A stretch of DNA of 64,000 bases from CAZWSX01 sp964636985 (GCA_964636985.1 CAZWSX010000001.1:248001-312000), one strand, 5' to 3'; counted from the first letter of the stretch, positions 18,601-26,865 are shown. Translations and numbers: made by a program. The notes: generated by a model from the letters alone, not told the origin.

Positions 18601-18899
18601 GTAACTCGGAAATGGTTGGGGCGTGGTTGGAAGGGGCCGAACCGATTGCCGGCTGGACGCTCAGTGACTCGGCAAATGGCGTCTCCGTCAAGGAAGTTGC
18701 AGCCGGATCATCGGCCGCGACGGCTGGACTGCAAGCCGGCGACGTGATCAAAAAGATCGAAGCGACTGAGATTCGCGAAACGGCCAACGTACGCGACGAA
18801 ATCGCCAAACGCGATCCCGGTCAAGAGTTGCCGGTCACAGTCGACCGCAAAGGAACGCCGGTCGAAGTGAAACTCAAACTGGGGCGGCGCGAACCGTAG
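15648..18899 (+). CDS. Large exported protein with NPCBM-like, sandwich, inactive trypsin-like and PDZ domains
   Basis: 1083 residues. Signal peptide about 1-28. The part around 300-430 resembles NPCBM carbohydrate-binding modules (VGSIYARDRNVEGQSLRASR). A beta-sandwich at about 665-780 shares a motif with the C terminus of the protein at 27549-31055 (RERPGYGEYRLLNLVFRKKG). Residues about 810-985 are a DegP/trypsin-like fold: His in LTVAHAVV (H845) and Asp in PTDAALLK (D876) are kept, but the serine position, normally GNSGGPL, reads LGGGLYD with Leu945. A PDZ domain covers about 1008-1080 (AATAGLQAGDVIKKIEA). It is likely a periplasmic binding or scaffold protein without protease activity. 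Confidence 0.85.
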   Translation: MDCGLARRLLPSWLAACLLVVAANASGQDLKPRFVALFQDGTRHQGDALIDWHDNNARPQLEGKALLDPANPIRWLIDRKHSPGGMPDAFVETFTGDRLPGTVTGAALGGTAYDPLPPHVTVDPTVALRPVRNNPNQALPIRVALPYVRRIVFSGGGRAYRPATAFLSEDRQVGFRAARFGESSVTLLTADGPKRINFSDLVELHLPATDVWDQLLDELALLAPNGTERIIQLETDTGLIATASLPRMSVRAYGNNSEHERFIHGIQPAWALDILWVDCAEVWARRSWAANEMPLSRIEPAEVHFSTSLAQVGSIYARDRNVEGQSLRASRYDFGWGIGGQSTTRLSFPLSPWVRGFQSKVGLDRIAGTGGCATARIRLNDADKSAPAWESSVMTGGLAKDGAGILDTGVIKVPETSGKLVLETLDAHEQRPVGADPFEIRDFVDWLDPMLLLDLTKWPSESLKRIAAQSPGWSAWNVADLAAAKADGKAPLWEQWEDKLSGEPGQFAMGVGVDRPLVFSRKLALGPDDRWLVLAASQPRQKGDPTIEVRIGGERVAEFKPPIWDEGRREPAPLVVPLSGYAPAANSRGGTREIDVEIRQNGPIDGAPIRWLTIRPAKMLPTLYPIFEDTFKPEPNSDVATLPKITTQMPHRGAASLALTGESRLTVRFDPPLRIRERPGYGEYRLLNLVFRKKGEGHVLVDLQDISRRKKMVQLVFGPTKELWPEAVHQQENLTDQWVSKRVDLYASFNKLDLSELTVWMPDGASLMLDDVFLARGHEDFRWMTESPESEEARQAAERTAAQKKIVEPLIAHSTGSIVAIERPDGKVLSGVTISPEGEILTVAHAVVGIDGEFAIKFHDGKQVKAKRLGIHRPTDAALLKTNEGAGYHIAGVDTNPYLPPRQTFISGAILGGKLSEGKVEFVPTDIRRLTPETIWTNDDRTAALGGGLYDQRGAVVGLYFRKSPYGGFLAARQFKIGEFLGRLRNSEMVGAWLEGAEPIAGWTLSDSANGVSVKEVAAGSSAATAGLQAGDVIKKIEATEIRETANVRDEIAKRDPGQELPVTVDRKGTPVEVKLKLGRREP

Positions 18900-18928
18900 T
18901 TGCCACATTGTCCACGAGACCTTTCGAT

Positions 18929-19639
18929 ATGCTCACTCAAATCTCTCGACTCGTTTTGATGCTGCTTTCGCTCACGCCGGCGGCGCTGTTGATCGCTGGG
19001 GAGAATACGAAAGAAGGCTCCATGTTTCCCGAAGTCGCCGACTATGTGAAAACTCGTGCCGGCGAGTTCGAGAAGATTTCGCCCGAGCGGCGCAAGCAGC
19101 TGGAAAAGCTGGCTCAATACGTTTCGCAGTGCAAAAACGACAACAAGCCCGTCAAACTGAACTTTATTTGCACGCACAACTCCCGTCGCAGCCACCTATC
19201 GCAGATTTGGGCGAGCGCCGCGGCCAAGCACTACGGCATCAACGGTGTCGAGACGTTCTCCGGTGGTACGGAAGGAACGGCATTCAACCCACGCGCCATT
19301 GCCACGCTCAAACGAGCAGGATTGCAGATTGATGCTGCGGAAGAGGGTAAGAATCCCCGATACGCCGTTCGCTTCGGTGAAACGGATTTACCCATGATTT
19401 GCTTTTCAAAGGCTTATGGTGACGCGCCCAATCCCAAAGGGAATTTCTGCGCGATCCTGGTTTGCTCCGATGCCGACAAGAAGTGCCCGGTCGTCGCCGG
19501 AGCCGCCGTCCGGATCGCCCTTCCATTCGAGGACCCCAAAATTTCCGACGGCACGCCGCAAGAATCAGCTACCTACGACGAGCGGTGCGCTCAGATTTGT
19601 CGCGAAATGTTGTACGTGCTTTCAAAGGTGGCGAGCTGA
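18929..19639 (+). CDS. Exported arsenate-reductase/LMW-phosphatase-like protein
   Basis: 236 residues from ATG 18929. An N-terminal hydrophobic segment (LVLMLLSLTPAALLIAG) looks like a signal peptide. The phosphatase loop is FICTHNSRRSHLSQIWA, C81-X5-R87, as in thioredoxin-coupled ArsC. Two further cysteines, C179 and C186 in VCSDADKKCPVV, have the 7-residue spacing of the disulfide-relay cysteines C82/C89 of Gram-positive ArsC. ArsC itself is cytosolic and about 130 residues, so export and size suggest a variant role. It follows the inactive-protease gene by 29 bases and may be cotranscribed with it. No ars genes lie nearby. Confidence 0.82.
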   Translation: MLTQISRLVLMLLSLTPAALLIAGENTKEGSMFPEVADYVKTRAGEFEKISPERRKQLEKLAQYVSQCKNDNKPVKLNFICTHNSRRSHLSQIWASAAAKHYGINGVETFSGGTEGTAFNPRAIATLKRAGLQIDAAEEGKNPRYAVRFGETDLPMICFSKAYGDAPNPKGNFCAILVCSDADKKCPVVAGAAVRIALPFEDPKISDGTPQESATYDERCAQICREMLYVLSKVAS

Positions 19640-19643
19640 CGTA

Positions 19644-20300
19644 TCACGACGGCAAATCACCTAGTTCCCGCCGCAGCCTCAGCAGCACCCGCGATTTGGC
19701 CACGCGGACGGCACCGGGTTGCATGTCGAGATCGCGCGCCACGTCGGCGGTGGCTCGACCATCGACCACGACACCCCAGAACGCGCGCCAGGTCCGCTCG
19801 TGGAATTCGTGCTGAATCGATGCCAGCGCCGTGCGGAGCATATCGTTCAATGGCGCGTCGTCCCCAGCGTCCGGAGGTGGTTCTGCTTCGGACGAAAGTC
19901 GACCGAGGCTTAGATCGGGGAACTGATGCATGTTGAACGCAGCCTCGGATCCTCCTTCTGCGATTGGTTCCTTAAGACGGCGGCGGAAATGATCGCGGGT
20001 CTTGTTCCGCGCGATTGTCGATAGCCATCCGCGGAAAGTGTCCGTGGGGCATTCGTTGTGAAAACGGTGCAGATGCCCCGAGACGGCCGAGAAGGCATCC
20101 TGCAACACATCGGCGATATCCTGTTCTGCCACACCCCATCGCCGGCACCACGAGGCCACCAGCGGCGCGTAAAGCCGCACAAGTCGTTCCCATGCGGCCG
20201 GCACGGAACTCTTCGCGCCAGCGAGCAAGCTCCGCGATGTCGAACCGCCGTTGCTATGGTCTCGGCTGTGATCCCGGCTGTGGCCGGCTTCGGAGGTCAT
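19644..20300 (-). CDS. ECF-type RNA polymerase sigma factor
   Basis: 218 residues. Region 2 at about 36-105 (WERLVRLYAPLVASWCRR, DIADVLQDAFSAVSGHL, FRGWLSTIARNKTRDHFRR) and region 4 at about 150-213 (ADVARDLDMQPGAVRVAKSRVLLRLRREL, in pieces). A loop of about 40 residues rich in Pro and acidic residues separates them. The ATG at 20300 overlaps the stop of the upstream kinase gene by four bases (ATGA), so synthesis of the two is probably coupled. Control by the kinase, by phosphorylation or sequestration, is inference from known planctomycete ECF-kinase pairs. Confidence 0.93.
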   Translation of the reverse strand: MTSEAGHSRDHSRDHSNGGSTSRSLLAGAKSSVPAAWERLVRLYAPLVASWCRRWGVAEQDIADVLQDAFSAVSGHLHRFHNECPTDTFRGWLSTIARNKTRDHFRRRLKEPIAEGGSEAAFNMHQFPDLSLGRLSSEAEPPPDAGDDAPLNDMLRTALASIQHEFHERTWRAFWGVVVDGRATADVARDLDMQPGAVRVAKSRVLLRLRRELGDLPS

Positions 20301-22246
20301 CCAGAGATCCCCTGTCGAGCCCGCTGCGTGGAAATGGTCACGGCGATGCTGATCGCAAATAGCAGCGACGAAATGACGCCCACCAGCAAAAACGCACCCC
20401 GCAAACCGACTTGCGTGTTTTCGATCTCGCGATCGAGCGGGCGGACAATCTTCAGTACGCCAACCACGTCTCCTTCTTTCCAGTCCTTCTTGGGGCTACG
20501 GCTGTCGGGCTGATTGTGGCAGCCGATGCAGCTTTTCTCCATGTGCCGCGCTGAGTAGTACAGAAGCTTGCGGGAGCCATCGATATTGACGAAGTTTTTG
20601 TATTCCGACGGAGGATCATCGGAGGGACGAGCATGCGTCTCCAGCCATCGCAGGGCCTCCCGGTCGATTTCATTCTGCGGGCCCCCATCCTTCCGATTAG
20701 GCCACGGATAGCGGCTGTAAACGCGGACCTCCATTCCGGGATTCCGGCGGCTGATCCGTTCGCCCAGGTCGATTGCAAACGTCGCCGGCAACGGCAGCGC
20801 GGGATGAACGTTGTGATAGTTTTCGGTAATCGCCACGTTGGTAGTTTGAGGATTGATGTCCGAGATCTCGTCGCTATAGAACCGCCAGACTTCGTCGAGC
20901 ATTTTTGTTTCCAGCCGCGCGCTTTCGAGCGCCGTTTGGCGGACGAAAAACTCGGAGAGACTCGACAGGTAGTACAAGCCCGAGATTGATCCAATCAGCA
21001 CGGCTGCGAGTACGCTAACGGCAAGTGGATAGCGGCGGCACCACCTGCCGCTGCGCTCCAAATACCCCATCGGTCGCGCGCGAATGGGTTGTCCTGCAAG
21101 GAAGGATCGCAGATCTGTCGCGAGCTCCCCCGCAGCCTGATAGCGCCGAGCAGGCGTCTTGTTCATCGCCTTCAAGCAAATGATTTCGAGATCGCGAGGC
21201 ACTTGCGGCGCAATCGCGCGGGGCGGGCGTGGTTCGTCCTCCAGCACTTGCAGAAGCAACAACCGGCGGTTGCCGTGAAAGGGACGCTCGCCCGTGAGCA
21301 TTTCGTAAAGGACGACGCCAAGACTGTAAATGTCGCTACGAGAATCCACCTGGTGCGAAGTTCCGGCCGCCTGCTCGGGCGACATGTACCCCGGCGTGCC
21401 CAACACGAGGCCGTCGGAAGTCATGGTTGCCTCGCCCGTGTCGCACTTCGCCAAGCCGAAATCCATCAAGTGCGGCCGTCCTTGCTGGTCGAGGATGACG
21501 TTGGACGGCTTCACATCGCGATGCACCACGCCTTGTTCGTGGGCGTATTGCAGCGCGTTGGCCAGTTCTGCCACGGTCGTGGCCGCTTGATCCGCTGGGA
21601 AAGGTTCCTTCTTGAGACGGTTTTCGAGTGTGACGCCGTCGATGAACTCGTAAACCAAAAAGCAGACGCCGTCTTCGGTTTGTCCCGTCTCGTACAAGGA
21701 AACAATCGCGGGGTGCTTGAGTGTGGCAGCACTTCGAGCTTCGCGGAGAAATCGCTGCGCATCTTCACGTGAGGCCAGGCTTCCCGCTCGCTGCACTTTC
21801 AGCGCCACCTCGCGCTGCAATCGCGGGTCCCAGGCACGAAACACATAGCCGAACGAGCCAACGCCGAGTTCCGAGCGCAACTCGAAGCGATCGAGCCGAA
21901 CTTCTCCGCGCAAAAGGCGATGCGCCAGGTCCTGCCCCGCGTCGGCGGCAACGTGCGACGACGCCGCACCCGATTGAAGGCACTTCGACAGCACTTCCTG
22001 CGTCAGCTCGTGATCGCTCAGCTTGCCATTGCTCAACTTGTCATTTGGCTTTTCCCCTTCTGCCGCAGACGAGAGGCGCTGCAATCGGTCGACCAAGGGA
22101 TCGTCCGATCGATCGAGTTGCTCCCATTGTCGCTGGCAAGTGGCGCAGTTTTCGACATGGGACAATACGCCTTCCGAATGGGCGGCACTTGCCATGCCGA
22201 GCGCCACTTTCCGGAGCAAATCCGGATCGGGACATGTGGTTGTCAT
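20297..22246 (-). CDS. Ser/Thr kinase with zinc-finger N terminus and haem-c sensor domain
   Basis: 649 residues. An anti-sigma-like zinc motif HVENCATC (H30, C34, C37) is followed by a kinase domain at about 118-385 with glycine loop GVGSFGYVF, K150, HRDVKPSN at 242-249, DFG at 262-264 and GTPGYMSPEQ. Transmembrane helix about 407-427. The outer region, about 440-605, resembles the Tll0287/DUF3365 haem domain, with one c-type haem site CIGCH at 573-577. A second helix is at about 617-638. A covalent haem outside the membrane suggests sensing of redox state or a small gas. The four-base overlap with the sigma gene makes a sensor-kinase-sigma unit likely. Confidence 0.9.
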   Translation of the reverse strand: MTTTCPDPDLLRKVALGMASAAHSEGVLSHVENCATCQRQWEQLDRSDDPLVDRLQRLSSAAEGEKPNDKLSNGKLSDHELTQEVLSKCLQSGAASSHVAADAGQDLAHRLLRGEVRLDRFELRSELGVGSFGYVFRAWDPRLQREVALKVQRAGSLASREDAQRFLREARSAATLKHPAIVSLYETGQTEDGVCFLVYEFIDGVTLENRLKKEPFPADQAATTVAELANALQYAHEQGVVHRDVKPSNVILDQQGRPHLMDFGLAKCDTGEATMTSDGLVLGTPGYMSPEQAAGTSHQVDSRSDIYSLGVVLYEMLTGERPFHGNRRLLLLQVLEDEPRPPRAIAPQVPRDLEIICLKAMNKTPARRYQAAGELATDLRSFLAGQPIRARPMGYLERSGRWCRRYPLAVSVLAAVLIGSISGLYYLSSLSEFFVRQTALESARLETKMLDEVWRFYSDEISDINPQTTNVAITENYHNVHPALPLPATFAIDLGERISRRNPGMEVRVYSRYPWPNRKDGGPQNEIDREALRWLETHARPSDDPPSEYKNFVNIDGSRKLLYYSARHMEKSCIGCHNQPDSRSPKKDWKEGDVVGVLKIVRPLDREIENTQVGLRGAFLLVGVISSLLFAISIAVTISTQRARQGISG

Positions 22247-22476
22247 CGGAATCCCTAGCCGCGGGCCAGACGATCAAAAGTCCTATCTATCTTAGCCATA
22301 AGGCGTTACGCGCACGCCAGCGTTTCTTTGCGGCTTCGTGTAACGCTGTCCCGTTCTTGAATGTGAGCCGTTCAGACGGCACGTGTCGATGGCGTCGGCG
22401 ACTCCCCCAACGGGGGTCCTCCCGGCACCCACCCTGCATCGGACCTACCTCTCCCGTTTCGCGAATGGAGCCTCCC

Positions 22477-24027
22477 ATGACGCCTCGGAATCGTCGCGCA
22501 TTTCTCTCGGATGTTGGACGCGGCATGCTGGTCGCCGGCGTCGGCGTCTCGGTTGCCAACAACCTCGGCTTCTCAACCGCCTTTGCCGATCGCGGTCCAG
22601 AAAGCTTGAAGCTGGGGCCTTATGAAGCCTTGGTGGAACTCATCCGTAGTACGCCACCCGACCAACTGCAGCCGATTCTGGTGAAGAAATTGAAGGGGGG
22701 CGAAGTCGACAACAAGCAGCTCATCTCGGCAGCCGCACTGGCGAATGCCGAAGCCTTCGGTGGCCAGGACTATGTGGGCTATCACACGGCCATGGCCATG
22801 CTTCCCGCGCTTGAGATGGCGAAGCTACTGCCAACAGAGCGTCAGGCGTTGCCTGTCCTGAAAGTGATCTATCGCAACTCGCAGCAATGCCAACAACACG
22901 GCGGCGCTTCGAAGGCGACGTTGATGGCGCTCCACGCGGCCGAACACTCGGCCGAAGGGGATATGGGCCTGAAGATTCGCGACGCCTGCCGCAAAGCCGA
23001 CATGAACGAGGCCGAAGGGTTGTTCAACAGCATTGTGAATGTTTCGCCGAAGGAGGCCTTTAACGCGATTCAGCCCGCGGTTCAGGACGATATCAATGTC
23101 CACCGCTTTGTGTTTGCTCACCGCACTTACGGCATGATCGGGCTCCTTGGGCCTGAGTTTGCCCATACGCTGCTGCGGCAGTCGGTGCGGCAGATGGTCG
23201 ATTTCGAGCAGGAGCACAAGCGCCACGGCCACGCCGACAACCCGATCCGCGCTCTCCTTCCCAAGCTGCTCGACCAGTACAAGCTGGCCGGCAAGACGCC
23301 TGGGAAGAAGGAACTCAGCGATAAAGACGTCGATGCCTTGGCTCGCACGATTTACGATGGTCCGCCTGCTCGCTCGGCCGATGCGGTCGCCGCGGCGCTC
23401 GCCGATGGTGTCGACATGGAAGTCGTGGGCGAAGCGATTTCGCTCGCGTCCAATATGCTGTGTCTGCGGCAGGGTGCCGATCGCTGGCGCACGCACGGCG
23501 ATTCGGCCGGCGTCCACTCGAGCGACGCCACCAACGCTTTCCGCAACATGGCTCGCAATACCGATGCCCGTCACGGCATTGCCGGCATGATTGTGGCGGC
23601 CTATCACAGTGCCAGCCACCAGGCCTTCAGCGGAGAAGCCTATCCACTGGAAGAGCATCGCCAGAAGATCAAGGTCACCGATGCCAACGGCTTGCTGGCC
23701 GAGTGCGAAGACGCGGTGAAAGCCAATGATCAAGGTCGCGCTTCGGCGGCGATCCAGATCTACGGTGAGCAAGGACATCCCGTGGACGGCGTACTCAACA
23801 CGTTGATCAAATACACGATCAGCGAAGATGGCCGCTTGCACGGCGAGAAATTCTTCCACACGGTGCGGGAAGAATATCGCAGCACGCGGCCCGCGTTCCG
23901 CTGGCGGCAGATTACGGCCCTGGCTCGTGTGACGGCCAGTTCGTACGGCTACAACCGCGCGGACGAGCATGGATTCCACGCTGCCGGCTACGAAGACGCC
24001 TGCGGCCTGCTGGGGATTCCGACGTAG
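22477..24027 (+). CDS. Tat-exported protein of unknown function
   Basis: 516 residues from ATG 22477, which has GGAG 8 bases upstream; the open frame to 21721 only shadows the kinase gene. The N terminus RNRRAFLSDVGRGMLVAGVG is a twin-arginine signal with a likely cleavage after AFA near residue 31. The mature part is largely helical and rich in His (AYHSASHQAFSG, LMALHAAEHSAEGD, FVFAHRTYGMIG), which could bind metal, but I recognise no named family. Tat export would fit a protein folded around a cofactor before export. It is divergent from the haem-kinase/sigma operon, 230 bases away. Confidence 0.8.
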   Translation: MTPRNRRAFLSDVGRGMLVAGVGVSVANNLGFSTAFADRGPESLKLGPYEALVELIRSTPPDQLQPILVKKLKGGEVDNKQLISAAALANAEAFGGQDYVGYHTAMAMLPALEMAKLLPTERQALPVLKVIYRNSQQCQQHGGASKATLMALHAAEHSAEGDMGLKIRDACRKADMNEAEGLFNSIVNVSPKEAFNAIQPAVQDDINVHRFVFAHRTYGMIGLLGPEFAHTLLRQSVRQMVDFEQEHKRHGHADNPIRALLPKLLDQYKLAGKTPGKKELSDKDVDALARTIYDGPPARSADAVAAALADGVDMEVVGEAISLASNMLCLRQGADRWRTHGDSAGVHSSDATNAFRNMARNTDARHGIAGMIVAAYHSASHQAFSGEAYPLEEHRQKIKVTDANGLLAECEDAVKANDQGRASAAIQIYGEQGHPVDGVLNTLIKYTISEDGRLHGEKFFHTVREEYRSTRPAFRWRQITALARVTASSYGYNRADEHGFHAAGYEDACGLLGIPT

Positions 24028-24067
24028 AAGATTGGCCCGCTGTGGAGATTGCCAGCGGAGGAAATTC

Positions 24068-24259
24068 AGGGCCGAAGGCCCGGCAGATCTTAGCCGGTGG
24101 CGTAAGCCACCGGTTTAGTGGCCTAAGTGCTCAGAGGCCCGAAGGTGCCGACAGAAAAGAGTGCTCGCGTTTCTGTCGGCACCTTCGGGCCTTAAAAATC
24201 TCTTGCGTTCGGAATCCGGGGCCTCACGGCCGGCTGAGATCTGCCGGGCCTTCGGCCCT
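24068..24259. repeat. Nested inverted repeat (multi-arm palindrome)
   Basis: Three palindromes lie inside one another between convergent genes. The outer arms 24068-24097 and 24230-24259 match at 29 of 30 positions. The inner arms 24135-24157 and 24170-24192 are perfect over 23 bases. Within the left side, CCGGTGGC GTAA GCCACCGG (24094-24113) is a further perfect hairpin. Repeated elements GGCCCGAAGG and GGGCCGAAGGCCC recur. The block could fold as a branched RNA or a cruciform. It codes for nothing obvious. Confidence 0.9.
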
Positions 24260-24288
24260 CATGGAATAGTTCTTGCAACTCGGCGGAA

Positions 24289-24840
24289 TCAGCCTTCCAG
24301 CTTCACTTGCCACTTCTTGTGTGCCGCAGCCGCTTCGACGTAGTGCTCGGCCCCGTCGCGAATGCGGTCTCGATCGCGCTCGGTTGCTTCTCGCTTTCTT
24401 TGGGCGGGAATGCCCATCACGACCGAGTTGGGCTCGATCACAGTTCCTTCCAGGACCACCGCGCCCACGGCAACGATGCTTCCGGCACCAATTTTCGCCC
24501 CGTTCATCAGGACGGCGCGCATGCCGATCAGGCAGTCGTTTTCGATAATCGCCCCGTGAACTATGGCCCCGTGACCGATCGTGACGCCGTCCCCCAATGA
24601 ACAGGGAAATCCCGGGTCCGCGTGCAGGATCGCGCCGTCTTGCACATTGGTCCGCGCACCGATGGTGATCGTTTCGGTATCGCCGCGAATGACGGCCTGG
24701 TGCCAGACGCTCGATTGCGGGCCGAGCGTGACGTCGCCCGCGATCACGGCCGACTCGGCGATATAGGCCGTGGGATCACACTGCTCCGGGCGGAAATGGC
24801 ATCGCGAGGCATCCATGTCGCGACGAGAGAAGGGATTCAT
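24289..24840 (-). CDS. Gamma carbonic anhydrase family protein
   Basis: 183 residues with the hexapeptide left-handed beta-helix (repeats such as AVIAGDVTLGPQSSVW, IGARTNVQDGAILHA). The active-site set of gamma carbonic anhydrases is present: RGD at 52-54, QD at 67-68, and zinc ligands H73 (ILHA), H90 (IGHG) and H95 (IVHG). It most likely hydrates CO2; YrdA/CaiE-type relatives have uncertain activity. A C-terminal helix (DRIRDGAEHYVEAAAAHKKW) is typical of trimerisation. The DUF1501 gene precedes it on the same strand, only 24 bases away. Confidence 0.92.
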   Translation of the reverse strand: MNPFSRRDMDASRCHFRPEQCDPTAYIAESAVIAGDVTLGPQSSVWHQAVIRGDTETITIGARTNVQDGAILHADPGFPCSLGDGVTIGHGAIVHGAIIENDCLIGMRAVLMNGAKIGAGSIVAVGAVVLEGTVIEPNSVVMGIPAQRKREATERDRDRIRDGAEHYVEAAAAHKKWQVKLEG

Positions 24841-24864
24841 GTAAGCTTCGAAAAGGGAAACACT

Positions 24865-26196
24865 CTACAGCAACTCGCTAATCGCCGACCCTTCCGAGAG
24901 CGGGGTCGGCCGTCCGTCCACTGTATGGTAGACAATCCGCTGCGGATCGTAACCCAGCGCGGTAAAGACGGTGGCATGGATGTCGGCTGGTGTGACGGCG
25001 CGGGTCTCTGGGAAGGCCCCTTTTTTGTCCGATGAGCCAACGACTTGTCCTCCGCGAATTCCGCCTCCTGACAGGACCGTCGTGTAGCACTGCGGCCAGT
25101 GGTCGCGGCCACCCTGGTTGTTGATCATCGGCGTACGGCCAAAGTCTCCCATCCAAACGACCATCGTCGAGTCGAGCATCCCGCGCTCTTCCAGATCGTC
25201 GAGCAGTGCGCAGTACGCCTTCTCCATCGGCGGAACGAGTTGCTTTTTCATGCGGCCAAAATTGTCGGCGTGGGTGTCCCACGTGATGCTCGGGCCATTT
25301 ACCACCGAGACGAACCGTGAGCCCCGTTCGACAAGCCGCCGGGCTAGCAAATGCGATTGGCCCCACTCGTGGCGGCCGTAGCGATCGCGAACTTCGGCCG
25401 ACTCTTGCGACAGATCGAAGGCGCTGGCGGCGTCGCCACTGAGCGTGATATCGACCGCCTGAGAGAGCCGCTCTTTCTGGTCGCGAGCGGCTTCGGTTGA
25501 GACCTTCTGCGTGGAGTTGAACTGGTCGAGTAAGCCTAGACGCTGCTGCAGTCGTTCTTGCGAGACTTCTTTGTCCGACTTCATATCACGGACTGAGAAG
25601 TCGTTCGAGTTGGGATTCGCGTTCACGACAAAGGGATCGTACTTGAGTCCCAAACAGCCGCCATATTGCCCGGGCGTGATGTAAACCTTGCTGTCGCAGT
25701 GGGGAAAGGGAACGATCACGTACGGCGGCACCGCGGCGTTGTATCCATCGCGCATCGCCAGCCAACCCGTTAGCGTGCCGAAGCTGGGATAGTCGGTCGC
25801 GCTCGGATTGATGAGCGTGCTGTCCATCCGGTAGGGGCGCCCGACGATCGTCCAATACATGCCGCTGTTGTGGCCGCCGTGCGTGTGATGGACCGAGCGG
25901 ACGATCGCCATCTTTTTCGTCCGCTTGGCAATCTCGGGAATGATGTCCGTGACAAAGATGCCCGGCGTCTGAGTCGAAATGGTCTGGAACTCACCTCGGA
26001 TATTGTCCGCGGCGTCGGGCTTGGGGTCCCACAGGTCGATGTGACTGGGTGCGCCGCAGTTGAAAATCATGATGACCGATTTGGCCTTGGCGCGGTCGTT
26101 CGCCTTGGCAAGCGGTCCGGTGGACGCGAGAACCGCCCCGGAAGAAACCCCGGCGAGCGCAAGCCAATCGCGTCGAGAGAGATGAATTGCATCCAT
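24865..26196 (-). CDS. DUF1501 (sulfatase-fold) protein with Tat signal
   Basis: 443 residues from ATG 26196, which has GGAG at good spacing. The Tat-type start is LSRRDWLALAGVSSGAVLAS. DUF1501 signatures: VIMIFNCGAPSHIDLWDPKPDAADNIRGEF in parts near 40-70, HTHGGHNSGMYWTIVGRPYR near 130, and VVWMGDFGRTPMINNQGGRDHWP near 350. The fold is alkaline-phosphatase/sulfatase-like. In planctomycetes such genes are usually paired with a DUF1549/DUF1553 cytochrome-type protein; no such partner is next to this one. The substrate is unknown. Confidence 0.93.
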   Translation of the reverse strand: MDAIHLSRRDWLALAGVSSGAVLASTGPLAKANDRAKAKSVIMIFNCGAPSHIDLWDPKPDAADNIRGEFQTISTQTPGIFVTDIIPEIAKRTKKMAIVRSVHHTHGGHNSGMYWTIVGRPYRMDSTLINPSATDYPSFGTLTGWLAMRDGYNAAVPPYVIVPFPHCDSKVYITPGQYGGCLGLKYDPFVVNANPNSNDFSVRDMKSDKEVSQERLQQRLGLLDQFNSTQKVSTEAARDQKERLSQAVDITLSGDAASAFDLSQESAEVRDRYGRHEWGQSHLLARRLVERGSRFVSVVNGPSITWDTHADNFGRMKKQLVPPMEKAYCALLDDLEERGMLDSTMVVWMGDFGRTPMINNQGGRDHWPQCYTTVLSGGGIRGGQVVGSSDKKGAFPETRAVTPADIHATVFTALGYDPQRIVYHTVDGRPTPLSEGSAISELL

Positions 26197-26312
26197 ACGC
26201 AACTCCAATCAGGCGGGACGGCAGCGGATTATCCACTACCGTTGATGGGATTGAGCTTACCCTGCCGAGGCGCAGGATGCAATTTGGCTCAAGGAGATTT
26301 GGGCTCCTCGTG

Positions 26313-26825
26313 CTATGGACGCTTGAAAATGTAGCGATTTACCTCGTGCTCGAAACAGATGAACGACGGCGAGGTGATGTAGGTTCTGGCAATCGGGACG
26401 CCGAGTGCCGTCATCATTCCGTTGGGGTACGGGTTGTCCGAGGCGGGCTGGCAATAGATCTCGGCCAGTCCGTGCCTTTCGAAATAGGCGTTCACGGACA
26501 TCAAAAAAAGCTGCCGGCCGAGGCCCTGCCCACGAAGGTTCTTCTCGATCATGTGGAGATGAACCTCGGCGCTATGCGGCCGGTCGAAGCCGTTGAGATT
26601 GGTAAAGCCTACCGCCCTGCCGTCCAACTCCCAAATCAGCGGGTCCGCCGTGCGCTGGAGGATAGGGACAGGCAACAGCTTGGTCAGCCACTCGACGAAT
26701 CCGGCAGGGGCCAGTTTGGAGGGATCGAGATGCATCCTCCTGATATCGTCGGGAGTCTGACTCTCCCAATATTTTGCAATCAGCGGAATGTCTTGCGACT
26801 GGAGATCGCGAACTCGAAGTTGCAT
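26313..26825 (-). CDS. GNAT family N-acetyltransferase
   Basis: 170 residues. The acetyl-CoA loop is NLRGQGLGRQLFLMSV near 95-110. The start LRVRDLQSQDIPLIAKYW and the middle IWELDGRAVGFTNLNGF fit the GNAT fold. The end (YITSPSFICFEHEVNRYIF) is not specific. The substrate is unknown. It stands alone, 117 bases upstream of the DUF1501 start and on the same strand. Confidence 0.85.
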   Translation of the reverse strand: MQLRVRDLQSQDIPLIAKYWESQTPDDIRRMHLDPSKLAPAGFVEWLTKLLPVPILQRTADPLIWELDGRAVGFTNLNGFDRPHSAEVHLHMIEKNLRGQGLGRQLFLMSVNAYFERHGLAEIYCQPASDNPYPNGMMTALGVPIARTYITSPSFICFEHEVNRYIFKRP

Positions 26826-26865
26826 TGCAAAGAAATCGCCAGAGTATCTATGACCCCGTGCCCGC

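Noticed and set aside
21721..22476. Upstream in-frame extension of the Tat protein gene
   Set aside because: It overlaps the kinase gene in antisense, and the twin-arginine signal with a ribosome site starts at 22477.
22825..23979. 384-codon minus-strand frame
   Set aside because: Antisense to the Tat-exported protein gene, with no family features; typical high-GC shadow.
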